Shown piece after piece: positions 22,111 to 33,211 of a DNA stretch of 64,000 nucleotides. The translations under genes and the position numbers were made by a program. The notes below the pieces were generated by a model that saw only the letters and a list, made by a program, of their open reading frames with translations, had not been told where the DNA came from and ran no database searches. Numbering within the stretch: position 1 is the stretch's first letter; every line of letters begins with the position of its first letter. The stretch comes from Cylindrotheca closterium (lineage: Eukaryota > Bacillariophyta > Bacillariophyceae > Bacillariales > Bacillariaceae), in assembly GCA_933822405.4 (NCBI GenBank), contig CAKOGP040000113.1, forward strand, positions 535,873 to 599,872. The letters run 5' to 3'.

Positions 22111-24211
22111 TTAAACATTAGCGCACTCGTAGTCTGTCTCGTGTCTACTTAACTTGGCCTTCAGCGCAAATGCCTCTGCGCGTAGGGCAGCATTCTCTCG
22201 TTCTAGTTCGGCTTGCCTCAGTTCCACCTGCTCCAATACTTTGGAGACTTCTTCTAGTAGCTGGTCCTTTTCCCGCAATTGACTTTGCAAAAACGACGAG
22301 TCAGCCTTGCGAAGATTAGTGTTGGCTTCTTGTTCTTCTAATTGGTGCCGTAAGTGCTCCACTTCACGGACCATTTCGGGTGATCGCACCGGTGACGCGA
22401 AATCCAAACTTTTTTGAATATAAGGGTCGTCTTCGCTAATTCCCTTTTTCTTCAGTACAGTTCCCAGGAGCCCTCGAATGCGGCCCAATTCAATACTCAG
22501 TGCTTCTTCATCTTTTGTGGGTGTGGAGAGCATTTCGTTTCCAGGTGTTGTTGACAAGATCGCTACTTGTGAATCATCGTCACTGTCATCCTGAAGATTC
22601 AATTCGTCCAGAGTATCATCCAACATCATCTCACTTGCTCTAGGAGATGCAACTCTTGCTCTAGGAGTAACTGGAGTGTGGTGCGGTCGACTCTTCAGAA
22701 TGAGACGTTCCATAGTCTTGATGGCCGAAACCAATTCCTTCACTTCTTCGTCCGTCTCTTCCTTGTGATCAAACGGCACCTCTTTGATCAATCGCTGTTG
22801 CTGTTTTGCTTCCTCCAACTGTTTCCGAAGATCTGCAATTTCATCGCGATAGTTCTGCAAAAGTGTGTTCTCATCGTCTGCTACATTCACTATTGCCTTT
22901 TGCTTGATCTTCTTGGCCCGAGTTGCGAATTTGAAGGTATTATGCGACTCCTCAAGGTGTGAAACTTGAGGCGAAATACAGCAAAGCAACATCATTTGTG
23001 CATTTCCCGAAAGACTTGGCTGTAGCAATCTGGTCAATTTCGAATCTCGAAACGGAATGTGAGTTTTCGTGTTGCCCTCGCTCAGAGTCAAAACAACTTG
23101 TCCCAAAGTCATCAACGACTTGTTGATGTAGTGCCCCTCTTCGCGACGTTCCAGTCCATTGAGTTTCACAGATTCGCTTCCCGCCAAATCTACTAGCGAC
23201 AATGATGATGCTCTCGTCGAGCTTCCCTTTCGACCATCACTCGGTGTACTTTCAATCCATAGCCGTACAAGAGTGTGCGATCGTGAACTTTGTGAATTCA
23301 TGTGCGTTGATCCAACCTGCCGTCGCCCTTCTCCGCTCTTAAGTGCATCAAACACGTCTTGTGGTGATGATACCACTACTTCCTTCAAACCTCGAATGAT
23401 CAATCCCTTGGGACCATCGAATATGCGGATTGGTTGTGGTATCCCCGTCAACAAATCACGAATATGTTCTTTGTATACCTATCATCCAAAATTGGTGAGA
23501 AAAAACAGCATTGAATAAAATTGGTACGATGTCATGAACCTGTCTTACCTCCAAGTAGGATACTCGAATCATGTATTCACGAGACTCTTGACATTCACGG
23601 ACATAACGAAAACAATCTTCGATACACAGCGGAATGAGACCTGGTGAGTCTTTGGTTCCACTCATGGTATGTGTCTTTCCTGAAGCCGTCTGGCCATAAG
23701 CCAAAACTGTACTATGATAACCTTCCATTGCTGCCTTTACCAACGAGTGGCAAGAGTTGTCGTACAATTGCCTTGTTGTAGATTGCATGCCATAAACTTT
23801 GTCAAGTGTGAAAGAATTAGTTCTTCCAGTAACTGTTTCGGTGTTTTCTGATTGTGCTGCTGTTTCACCATCTTCTGATACATCCCAACAACATATTTCT
23901 CCCTGTTTGGACATTGTCCCTGGAGCTTGTTTCTTCGGAAGTTTTGATAGAGTTCGTCTCCGCTGCGAAGGTGCTTCAAAGAATCCTGCAGAACCAGTTT
24001 GAATTTCCAAGGGACGAATGCGAGCACACACTTCAATATTGGTCTTGAGCTGTGGCTTCTCTGAGCTTTCTTTTGAAGATACTGACGCAGTAGTAGCCGT
24101 ACCCGGTGAAGAATCATTTCGACGGGGCGGTTGGATGGACTTGGCATCATTGCTCCGATCAGTGGAAATCGGGCGGAGTCCAAGACTCGGAAGTTTCGAA
24201 GCCTTTTGCAT
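22111..24211 (-). CDS. Kinesin with N-terminal motor domain (kinesin-7/CENP-E-like)
   Basis: Two exons, complement(join(22111..23478, 23549..24211)), 676 aa, with a 70-bp phase-0 intron inside the motor at SYLE|VYKEHIRDLL. Kinesins are microtubule ATPases. A basic, Ser-rich N-terminal extension (about 55 residues) precedes the motor. P-loop GQTASGKT is at 173-180, switch I is NSQSSRSHT, and switch II LVDLAGSE is intact with the neck region RAKKIKQKA following. The C-terminal ~270 residues contain coiled-coil segments (about 420-450 and 575-670) separated by a Ser/Asp-rich linker. An insertion of ~35 residues, rich in Lys/Ser/Glu, lies in the first third of the motor (about 82-130). The motor-first layout and the NKSL-TLGQV helix-4 region fit kinesin-7, but the subfamily needs a tree. 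Confidence 0.88.
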
Positions 24212-24488
24212 TGTTTACCCCACTCCAGACTTTCTTTTTCAGCACAAGAAGAGAAGGCTTTTGGAATGCACGAGTCAAATTGTGCCTCTTTTGCAAGGGA
24301 CCTATCGTACGGATGAAGACTTCAGTCAGTCGTTGTTTGTTGTCTACCTGACGACGGTTTCGGGAATTCAGTTTGTCAGGCTCGATTTGAATATTGGGAA
24401 TTGGCTTTTAAAAAATTTGGGCCTTTTTTAGTCGTTTGAAATTCTGGGCCTTTTACTGTACCTAGTCACAACTGACTGTCCCTTTAGC

Positions 24489-25778
24489 TTACCAGAATTC
24501 ATACAGCGGGAATTGCGATGATCTGGAATCATTATGGTCCGCGCAAGCTAGGAGAAAGCATACAAAACCAGACAAACCTTCATAAAGAGAGAATGGTTGA
24601 TCAGGAATTTCTTTCAGCCGGTCGTAGTGTGCCATACCAAAAGACGCATATTGCAGCGCACGATGATACCATAGGTTTTGCTCGTCGCCCTCCAATGCAT
24701 GTGATAAACGCAGCAAGACAAATCCATTACCGGCAATTCCATGGCATAGACCCAATCCCTTCTTCAGTAGTCCACGATTCCAAAGCGTCTGCACAGCTGT
24801 TATCTTTGCAAGTTCCAAGTTGGATGGTTTCGACAATACTTTACTTGCCAGTATTAATAGTAGTATCCATCCGGGAGCTCCGTGACACCAGTGAACCAAC
24901 CGATCCTTCTTGTTGTTGTTTCCTACACTGCTCATCAAATTTCCTGATTCATCAAAACAATAGAATTGGCACAAGGCGTCAATCGTTTGCTCCATGATTT
25001 GTAGTGCATTGGGTACCCGGCGCTCCAATTCAATCAATTCCTTTGATTCGAGTTGGAGCAATGTCTGTAGAATTCCAACAATCCCGTGTGCTGCTCCCAA
25101 GTATATCTTATCATACCAATACCAAACCAACGGCAATTGAAGTTGCGGAGCGGCAGACGCATTGTCTATGCCCACCTGGAGCACATGTTCTGCCATGTCT
25201 AGGCAAAAAGATCTGCCCATTGAGGGCAGTTGCAATTCCCCCCGAAGCCACAGAATAGCTTGGATGGCACCCGCTCGACCATACAGTACTTCACACTCTT
25301 GTGAGGGCAATCCCTGACAGTTTCTGGTGAGTCGTCTGAGTAGTTGTTGGCAAACTTGGTCACGCTGATTCTCCATATTTTCCATTCGGCTTTCAATAGC
25401 AATCAGCATGGTCATGGAACCCACCCATCGCGACTCCAACAAGGCGACTCGCCGTTTGGCAGAAGAAGAAGCAAGCGTATATTCCAAGCTCTCCTCCGCA
25501 TATTTTTTGGCAAGAGCCAGATTATTTTTTCTCTTGTCAAATGATGTCTCTCTCCGAATGGCCCATTGTAACCTCACATAGACTTGCGGTCCGAGTGCAT
25601 CACCGTAGAGAGAACCCAAATTGTGGCGCTCAGACGACGAGTCATCATCGGATGCTTGTGAAGAACAGTGCTCGGTCACGTCGGCTGCAAATGAAACCAA
25701 TGACTCCCGAGAGGGAAGCGTATATCGATCCAAAAGTTTGGTAGAGAAGTAGCGAGCATCATCAATTGGGGCAGCCAT
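24489..25778 (-). CDS. LanC-like protein (LANCL family)
   Basis: Single-exon protein of 429 aa, ATG at 25778. It shows the seven-fold GxxG helical-toroid pattern of eukaryotic LanC-like proteins: LGAAHGIVG, WCHGAPGW, GLCHGIAGNG and LYEGLSGF near the end. The Cys of WCHG and the Cys-His of GLCHG are the zinc ligands, all present. In animals LANCL proteins add glutathione to dehydroamino acids, repairing damaged proteins; plant members (GCR2/GCL) are related. The length and the C-terminal FPLYEFW ending fit full-length members, so it appears intact. No lanthipeptide precursor or dehydratase is nearby, so a lantibiotic role is not supported. Confidence 0.92.
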   Translation of the reverse strand: MAAPIDDARYFSTKLLDRYTLPSRESLVSFAADVTEHCSSQASDDDSSSERHNLGSLYGDALGPQVYVRLQWAIRRETSFDKRKNNLALAKKYAEESLEYTLASSSAKRRVALLESRWVGSMTMLIAIESRMENMENQRDQVCQQLLRRLTRNCQGLPSQECEVLYGRAGAIQAILWLRGELQLPSMGRSFCLDMAEHVLQVGIDNASAAPQLQLPLVWYWYDKIYLGAAHGIVGILQTLLQLESKELIELERRVPNALQIMEQTIDALCQFYCFDESGNLMSSVGNNNKKDRLVHWCHGAPGWILLLILASKVLSKPSNLELAKITAVQTLWNRGLLKKGLGLCHGIAGNGFVLLRLSHALEGDEQNLWYHRALQYASFGMAHYDRLKEIPDQPFSLYEGLSGFVCFLLACADHNDSRSSQFPLYEFW

Positions 25779-26530
25779 CGAAGTCTATGTCATATTATAT
25801 AGGTCATGATGGGTCTTTTGAACACGATGAGATGGTCAAGAACATTGTTTAGTCTTTTTCTGAACCCAAAAGTCCATCTGAATGGCAGAAATGGTGAGAA
25901 AGAAATGGGTTGTTTTTTAGTGATTTGACTAACTCTCATTGGCTGAAAACCCACAAAAAATTGCACCTGCATAATGTAAGAGCCTCATTGGTTTTCCAGA
26001 TGGTTACAGTAGTCAGTTTGGAACGCTGATGTGGCCGACAAAGATATTGCTTGATCGATTTCTCGCTCGTACCAGTACTGTACAAGCACGAACTGTAATA
26101 ACCGTACCACAGTATGTCTCATTTTTTTAAGTGTTCCATAAGAACACAGCAGTCCTAGTGGCAAAATCGAACCTACTACGTGGAACGTTCATGGCCCCGA
26201 AACTGACACCAGGGGTTTGAGTGTTCAACCAATAGAAACTGCCATACCGATAAAAAAGTGGCAACACGTCGAAAATATGTAACGGAGAACTTCTCTCTGG
26301 TCATGTTTCGCACAATGCTATCAAACATTTATTACTCTGGATCCATTTCTAGAGACTCGGACAAAAGTTCAGGTTCTGACGAGAGCTTTTTGTCCACTTT
26401 CTCGCAAATCTACTTATGTGCACATTTCAAGACTACATGGGAGTCTTCGTTGCTGATTTTGTTCGCATTAATTCACGCTCCATTTTTTCCGCGAAACTCA
26501 TTTTCACAAAACTGAAATACGATCGTGATC
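25779..26530. other. Divergent spacer between LanC-like gene and cyclase B
   Basis: A 752-bp spacer with no supported gene. GTAC-rich inverted words lie at about 26067-26115. Unlike the upstream regions of cyclases A and C, no DUF1349 remnant is seen. Confidence 0.4.
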
Positions 26531-29500
26531 ATGGATATGGACGACAAAAGCCTTGGTTTTCAGGATGCCACAGGCGTCAGTAGTGGTTTCGATCCAACGG
26601 AATCAGGTTCAGGCTCACAATCAAGTGACAAACGTGATGAGATACAGGAGATCCGAAATCAATCTCGCACTGAAGATCGTCGTGTCGATCTGTGGCGGTG
26701 GACGCTTCTCTTTCTAATTATGGCAGTCGGTATTGTAATCACTGCTCTCACATACTACTTCCTGCAGCAGGAGGAACAGAAAGCCCTCAATATTGCGGTA
26801 AGTGCAGCAATCGTTCCAACCCCAGAACAACAACATTCTTTCAACTCACAACGATAGCCACTGCCTGGTTCATTCATACCTCTCGTAATCCACGTAGTAC
26901 GATCAGTTTTCGGAGGCACTTTCGGACGCTGCCATCCGACAACAAGACGACATTCGTGATGCCTGTCATACTTTTTCAAAGGTAATTTCCGATCAAGCGG
27001 CTGAAACCGATCAGACATGGCCCTTCGTGGCTCTGCAAAATTTCGAGTCATTAGGAGAGGACTTTCACAAGATCGCTGGTACGGAGATCTTCACATTGTT
27101 TCCCACTGTCACGAGAGAGAAAACTGAAGACTGGTTGAATTATACTGACAAAGAACATGCGCCCATGGTGAGACATAGTCACATGTTGAAATACAAGAAC
27201 ATGGACAACCTCAACGAAGTTGGCTACAAGTCATACATTCAGAGTGCCTCACCCACTGGAATGATCCCAGATATTGACCGAGACGTCTATCACCCAATGT
27301 GGCAGTTTTCACCCCCGATGTTCACGTATGGGGCTATCAATTGGAACATCCTTAGTCTTCCCGATCTAGCTTCTGTTTTTGATGCAGTGAAGGTACTGAA
27401 AAATGAGTCATTAGTATCACCAGTCCGGCCATATGCCACTGCTTCAATGGCATTCACCGACGAAGAGCATGCTCGTATGCACAGCGAGATTGAAGGATCT
27501 TCCACCGAATTTCCACACAGCTTCATGTACACTCCAGTGCATCTAGATTCGCAAGACTCCAACAGTCCCATTGTTGCAATCTTTGGTGCCGCGATGGCCT
27601 GGGATTTCTCGCTTCGTTCTCTTTTGCCAGCAGGGGTCATTGGTATTCATGCGGTGCTCAAGAATTCCTGCAACCAAAGCTTTACATATGAGATTAATGG
27701 TAAGTGGTAACGGTCCTTTGATTGAATATATGTCCTGCATGGAACTCAAAATGATGATGTCTCTGTGCCCATCATATAGGACCAGACGCCTTTTATGTTG
27801 GTGAAGGTGACCTGCACGAGGATGAATTCCAATCCTTGAAACGTGTTGTCAGCTTGTCACTGCACAGCCACCCTGACACTGAATCGACAGAAGGACACTG
27901 TCTATACTCCATGCATCTGTATCCAGACTCCAAGTTTGCAAGCCTGTACCTGACGGCAGCGCCTCTTCTATTTGCAATTGGGGTGGCTGGGGCTTTCGGG
28001 TTCATGGTCATTGTTTTCTTTGTGTACAATCGGTTCGTCTTCACGCGGAATGAAAAGCTTGTTGAGAATGCTGCCAGATCGAACGCCGTGATTACGTCCC
28101 TCTTCCCCGAAGCTATCCGCAACCAGCTCATCGGGGATAACAACAACACGAACAATCCAAGAAGCTTCCAAGAGTTGCTGGGACCTGTTTCCGACCCTGT
28201 GGCAAACTTGGCAAGACCGCCTCTTGCCGACTACTTTGCCACGGCAACTGTCATGTTTGCTGATATCTGCGGCTTCACTGCTTGGTCATCTGTCCGTGAA
28301 CCATCTCAGGTCTTCACTCTGCTAGAGACGTTGTATGGAAGTTTCGACCGCCTAACAAAGAACTCCAAAGTTTTCAAAGTGGAAACAGTAGGAGATTCGT
28401 ATATAGCTGCGACTGGAATACCAAAGTATCACAGAGGTAGGTTTGGGGAGCTGCATACTTTGAGCTTCTTTCAATGAGATTCCCAATTCGCATCTTCTGA
28501 CACTTCTTTGTCATCCTCATCTCAGACCATGCTGTATCGATGGTCCAATTTGCGCACAGGATCTCGAAGGAAATGAGCGCGATGACCAAAATGTTGGAGA
28601 CAACACTTGGACCAGACACATCCGATCTGCTACTCCGCATTGGTATTCACACTGGACCCGTTACGGCTGGTGTCATTCGGGGCGACAAGGCTCGCTTCCA
28701 ATTGTTCGGAGTGAGTAATAGGGGTCGCTAACTTCTTCCTCGCTGCTGATTCTCGCCACATCTCAAACTTGCCGTCTCTCTTTTGGATTGTGTTTAGGAT
28801 ACCATGAACGTGGCATCTCGAGTTGAGAGTACCGGTGTCGCTGGACGAATTCACGTTTCCAAGGATACTGCAGACAGCCTTCGAAAATGCAACAAAGGAC
28901 ATTGGCTTGTCAAGCGCGAGAATGGCAGTGTCGTTGCCAAAGGAAAGGGCGATATCCAGACCTATTGGATCGGTAAGGCTGTCGAAAAGGCAAAACCTGA
29001 ATCGTATGGGCCGTACGAGACAGCCTCCGAATCAGATAGCTCGCAGAACCCTGATGATGTTGTTGATGGTCAATTTTCGGAGCAACTCGGCCATTCTGAA
29101 GGTCGTGAAGATCGTTTGGTTGACTGGAACGCGACTGTCTTCTTGGACATTCTGAAACATATCGTCGCAAGACGCGAAGCCTATGCTAAAGCTGGGATCA
29201 ACAGCAACTCGGAACCTCGTTCGGATGACCCTGAGGTCTTGACCAGGATGAACATGAATGACTACAAGCCCATCAACGGAGTTCGTGAGATCATCGCTCT
29301 TCCTGATTTTAATGATGTGGCTGAAGCGATGAAAGAAGATGTCCAATCCGTTGAGATCCCAGATGAAGTCGTTGCTGAGCTGCGGAGCTACATCTCGACT
29401 GTCGCTGGCCTGTACAGATCGAACCCCTTCCATAACTTTGAACATGCAAGTCATGTTACAATGAGCGTTATCAAGCTGTTGTCACGCATCAAAGCTCCGT

Positions 29501-30600
29501 CGGACTTGGAGTTAATGGAAAGGCACGGAAGCAGTGAAGACCTTTCACAAGACATTCATGCTCATTTGCATGATCACACTTATGGAATCACTTCCGATCC
29601 GCTGACTCAGTTTGCTTGCGCTTTTGCTGCTTTGGTCCATGATGTAGATCATGAGGGTAAGTTTTGTCTTTGTATGCAAGTCCATCGTCCAGATGATAAC
29701 ACAGCAAAATGATGCTAACCAATTGTCTATACACAGGGGTACCAAACGCACAGCTTGTGCAAGAAGGAGCTGCTGTTGCCACCATGTACAACGAGCGTAG
29801 TGTTGCTGAGCAAAATAGTTTAGTAATAGCATGGAACTTGTTGATGAGCGATCGCTTTGCAAACTTACGAAACACCATTTGCGCCACTGCCACCGAACTA
29901 AGTCGCTTCCGACAATTGGCAACCAATGCCGTCATGGCCACGGACATTGTCGACAAAGACTTGAAGCAGTTGCGAAACAATCGATGGGACAAGGCTTTCA
30001 AACGAGATAACAACGCTGTCATTCTTCAATCTTATGAAGAAGAAGAGGATGAAACTCGTGATAGTATCAACCGAAAGGCTACAATTGTGATTGAACACTT
30101 GATCCAAGCATCAGACGTTAGTCATACCATGCAGCACTGGCAGTAAGTACTCCAGTTTCGTACCATTCTTGGTCGCAATCTTGTTCCATGCTCGATGTCT
30201 TACGCACAATTTCCCTTTCTCACTGTCACAGTGTTTACCGAAAGTGGAATGAAAATTTGTTCCGAGAAAGCTACGCGGCATACATTGCTGGGCGAGCTGC
30301 TACGGATCCAAGTATCAATTGGTACAAGGGGGAGATCGGATTCTTTGACTTTTACATCATCCCACTGGCGAAGAAGTTGGAAAGTTGTGGTGTCTTTGGC
30401 AAATCGAGTGATGAGTTTCTGGTAAGACATAGTCCGTTCCTCGTTATTCAGGTCGGTAACCCCTGATCAACGCTCATCGCTATTTTTTGTCATTCCAGAA
30501 CTATGCCAGGAGCAATCGAGAAGAGTGGGAAAGCCGTGGTGAATCGATCGTTGCAGAGCTTGTGGCCAATGTGAAGAAGGAGTTCAAAGAGAACGCATAG
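26531..30600 (+). CDS. Receptor-type guanylate-cyclase-like / cyclic nucleotide phosphodiesterase fusion, copy B
   Basis: Eight exons, join(26531..26797, 26898..27699, 27780..28436, 28526..28710, 28798..29656, 29737..30142, 30232..30421, 30499..30600), 1155 aa. Exon number and intron phases are the same as in copy A. Layout: cytosolic tail, TM1 in exon 1, outer sensor-like domain in exon 2, TM2 and the first part of the cyclase in exon 3, remaining cyclase in exons 4-5, PDE in exons 5-8. Metal, Asn/Arg and HD-type phosphodiesterase residues are all intact (FADICGF, VETVGDSY, GDTMNVASR, HNFEHASH, HDVDHEG). The frame also opens at a GTG at 26525, but ATG 26531 is used here. From 27876 to the 3' UTR it is practically identical to copy C, whereas the upstream coding part differs at many residues. 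Confidence 0.9.
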
Positions 30601-30936
30601 GTTTCTCTTTGATGGGTTGAACGGGGATTGGAATAATAAAAATACAGAGAGATGCGAATATCAATCATTTCCATTTGTTTCCACAATAACGAGACGTTGG
30701 GTTGTCTGGTGCCAGGAAGGAAGCGTGCAAAGTTTGACGCACAAATCCTTGGAAAGATAATGCGACCTTTTAATCGAGACAGGTTGGAGTTCACATTATC
30801 GTAAATAGATGTTGCATTTATTACATGATTTCAATAGAAACATCAAAGCAGATGACAACATGCTTTTTCTCAGAACCACGGTGACCGTCCGACCGTCGTC
30901 CAAGGTGTTGTGAAAACTTTGAATCCTACAGGTCGG
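30601..30936. other. Spacer between cyclase B and methyltransferase 1; empty transposon site
   Basis: This 336-bp spacer holds the 3' end of the cyclase transcript and the methyltransferase promoter. Position 30871-30873 (CAG) is the unoccupied version of the site that carries the 1368-bp element in the duplicate unit. Confidence 0.7.
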
Positions 30937-32133
30937 ATGGACCGACGTCTCTATGCGCTATCGGTATGTTATTACAGTATATCATCGCTCGTCCTATTAT
31001 CGACAACACACACCAAAGCAAAACAGCGCGATCCTCTTGTGAATGCGATGAACTTGAAGAGGTGGCTTCTCTCCGAGGAGGAAGATGTCAACTCACCATC
31101 GATACTCATCACAGACGGAGGAGTGAGCACGCATTTGGAAGCAAAGCTGCAGCATAAAAACCAAGAATTTGAACATCAATCTTTGTGGTCCTCCTCCTTG
31201 CTTATGACAGAGGAAGGAAGAAAGACCATACAAGAAGGTCACGACGATTGGCTCAAATCTGGCTCGGACATTATCACAACAGTAACCTATCAGTGTCACT
31301 ATGGCGTTCCAGGGCTAGAGATGGTCGTGACGCCAACCCAAATGGATCAAATGATCCAAGATGGGATTTCAATTGCCAAAGAGTGTGTGGCCAAGACAAA
31401 CCCCAGAAAATTGGTAGTAGCGAGCACTGGGTGCTATGGAGCTGCTCTAGCGGACGGATCAGAATACACAGGAAATTATGGAGACATGGATCGAACAGGG
31501 TTGGTCGACTTTCATTTGCAAAAGGTCAAACGTATGATGGCACAGAAACCGGATGGTGTGGCCATTGAAACAGTCCCCAGCCTGGAGGAATGTCATGCCA
31601 TTGGTGAAATGTTACAGTCCTCCAAGCTAACAACATTAAAGGAAAACGAATCACAGATTGCTTGCTGGGTTTCCTTAGCTTGTCAAAACGGTACTCAATT
31701 GAACGATGGATCCAAGTTATGGGACGCCTTGGAAGCCTTACGCTCTGCAGATGATACTACAGAGGCAAAGTACATCCATACCATTGGCATCAACTGTTGT
31801 GATTCTCTACACATGCCCGCGCTTTTGGAAATCGTGACGCGTCACATGGCCACTCGTGGTCCGAAACGAGGTATTGTTTGCTATCCCAACTCGGGCGAAG
31901 AATGGGACGCGGCCAATGACAGTTGGAAGGAAGGAACGGGTTGTTCTTCGGCACATGAGCTTGTCGAGCGGCTCGTGGATGCAGTACATGTCATTGAATC
32001 GACGTGGAAGAAGCATACTGCTGGTGCCATGCCAAAGTTGATCCTTGGTGGCTGTTGTCGCACGAGTACACAAGCCATTTGCGAATTACGAGTAGCGGTG
32101 GACAACTGGGAACAGAAGCAGGCAAAATATTGA
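30937..32133 (+). CDS. Homocysteine S-methyltransferase, copy 1
   Basis: Single-exon protein of 398 aa. The frame opens at a GTG at 30910, but the first ATG is at 30937. The enzyme family transfers a methyl group from S-methylmethionine or another donor to homocysteine, making methionine, using a zinc thiolate centre. The TIM-barrel opening ITDGGVSTHLE, the TVTYQCHYG segment, the single Cys of GINCC and the CysCys of LGGCCRTS supply the zinc ligands, and AIETVPSLEE is the family's usual strand 6 motif. The N-terminal ~35 residues include a hydrophobic stretch (ALSVCYYSISSLVLL) that could be a targeting signal or anchor. Protein and coding sequence match copy 2 at 38998 without a difference that I can see. 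Confidence 0.9.
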   Translation: MDRRLYALSVCYYSISSLVLLSTTHTKAKQRDPLVNAMNLKRWLLSEEEDVNSPSILITDGGVSTHLEAKLQHKNQEFEHQSLWSSSLLMTEEGRKTIQEGHDDWLKSGSDIITTVTYQCHYGVPGLEMVVTPTQMDQMIQDGISIAKECVAKTNPRKLVVASTGCYGAALADGSEYTGNYGDMDRTGLVDFHLQKVKRMMAQKPDGVAIETVPSLEECHAIGEMLQSSKLTTLKENESQIACWVSLACQNGTQLNDGSKLWDALEALRSADDTTEAKYIHTIGINCCDSLHMPALLEIVTRHMATRGPKRGIVCYPNSGEEWDAANDSWKEGTGCSSAHELVERLVDAVHVIESTWKKHTAGAMPKLILGGCCRTSTQAICELRVAVDNWEQKQAKY

Positions 32134-32280
32134 ACGTTCGGCAGTTTTATGTTTCTCTTGAAAAATCGGCACAACAATGCTCAATGGTTGTATTTGATCA
32201 GTTTCACGAGACCGTTTTTGGAAGTCTTGGATGAGTTTATTGTCGGATTGGTCAATAGTTTGTTCAATGTATTCAACGCA

Positions 32281-32632
32281 ACAGTATTTGTGGTCCATGT
32301 CCAAAAGGTGAGAGATGGTTTGGAAGTCTACATTCCTGAGGATAATCGCAATTGGACACAGATTCGACATGGTGATATTAACAAGGATGCCATTCACCAA
32401 GTTGGACTATACAGTGCCTCACCAAACTTAGAGGATGATCGGGAAGTTTTTTAACGATTTCATGATTAAGGGTGAAAAGCGAAAACGAGAACATGGTTTT
32501 ACTAACAAGGATGCGATTCACCAAGTCGGACTGTACAGTGCCTCACCTAACGTAGAGGATGGTCGGGAAGTTATCTTTGAAGATTTCATGACTAAGGGTG
32601 AAAAACGAAAACGAGAACATGCATACTTTTGA
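32281..32632 (+). pseudogene. DUF1349 gene relic with internal 124-bp tandem repeat
   Basis: Translation shows only the C-terminal third of a DUF1349 protein (VRDGLEVYIPED, NWTQIRHGD, IHQVGLYSASP) matching the intact gene at 20455. A frame break occurs after about 32450, and the last ~124 bp (from ACAAGGATGC at 32381) are repeated at 32505, so VGLYSASP and the FEDF end appear twice. The match continues into the 3' UTR of the intact gene. No start codon or N-terminal part is present. It lies upstream of cyclase C in the same orientation in which the intact gene lies upstream of cyclase A. Confidence 0.8.
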
Positions 32633-33211
32633 AAAGACATCGACTACGCACTCCAACTTTTCCGTCTTTGCAATTGCCTCGTGAACTCACTGTACTGTAC
32701 ATAGTACTAGAGGAAGGAATACGAAAGAACGTGTTTTCCAGCGCTCATTCTTCATCGCACCTTCGTACCGGTACGGTGATGCTCATCGGCGTCTCCACGT
32801 GCTTTCCAGAAATCTGGTTAGTCAAAGTGCAACCGCCTGTATCTCTGACTCACCATGCGTAATCAGTCAGAAGGTCAAAATACCCTCTCGATTTACCGCT
32901 ACTGTACCGTAGATAAAAATGGGGAGTGCAGTATGAGAACCAAGGGTCATTCCTTTATTTGAGATTGTAATATATATAAAAGATAGTGTAGACAATAAGT
33001 GCAGTCAAATGCGAAACAAAAGAGGTGGCAACGTCAGTTTCATTACGTAATCCAAGTACCGGCCCAAAAACCGGAAGGGAAAAATGTATCAAATGGACCT
33101 TCACGTCAACATAGTTTGTATTATTACACGTTTGTATTTTTCGCAAATTCACGATCCATTTTTTAATAAAAGCAAAGTTCGTTTTCAGGCATCGACGAAG
33201 CTACGGTAGAG
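32633..33211. other. Spacer upstream of cyclase C
   Basis: No gene is supported. The first part resembles the sequence downstream of the intact DUF1349 gene at 20455 (shared GCACTCCA...GCAATTGCCTC words). GTAC palindromes are at about 32694-32705 and 32763-32775. Confidence 0.45.

Noticed and set aside
24489..25778. Lanthipeptide biosynthesis locus suggested by the LanC-like gene
   Set aside because: Neighbours are a kinesin and a cyclase; no precursor peptide or dehydratase is present, and the protein has the eukaryotic LANCL layout.
30910..30936. GTG/TTG starts that would lengthen several proteins (also at 696, 3298, 40751, 42449, 47174, 54185, 61409)
   Set aside because: Nuclear genes of this kind start at ATG; in each case a nearby in-frame ATG was used instead.
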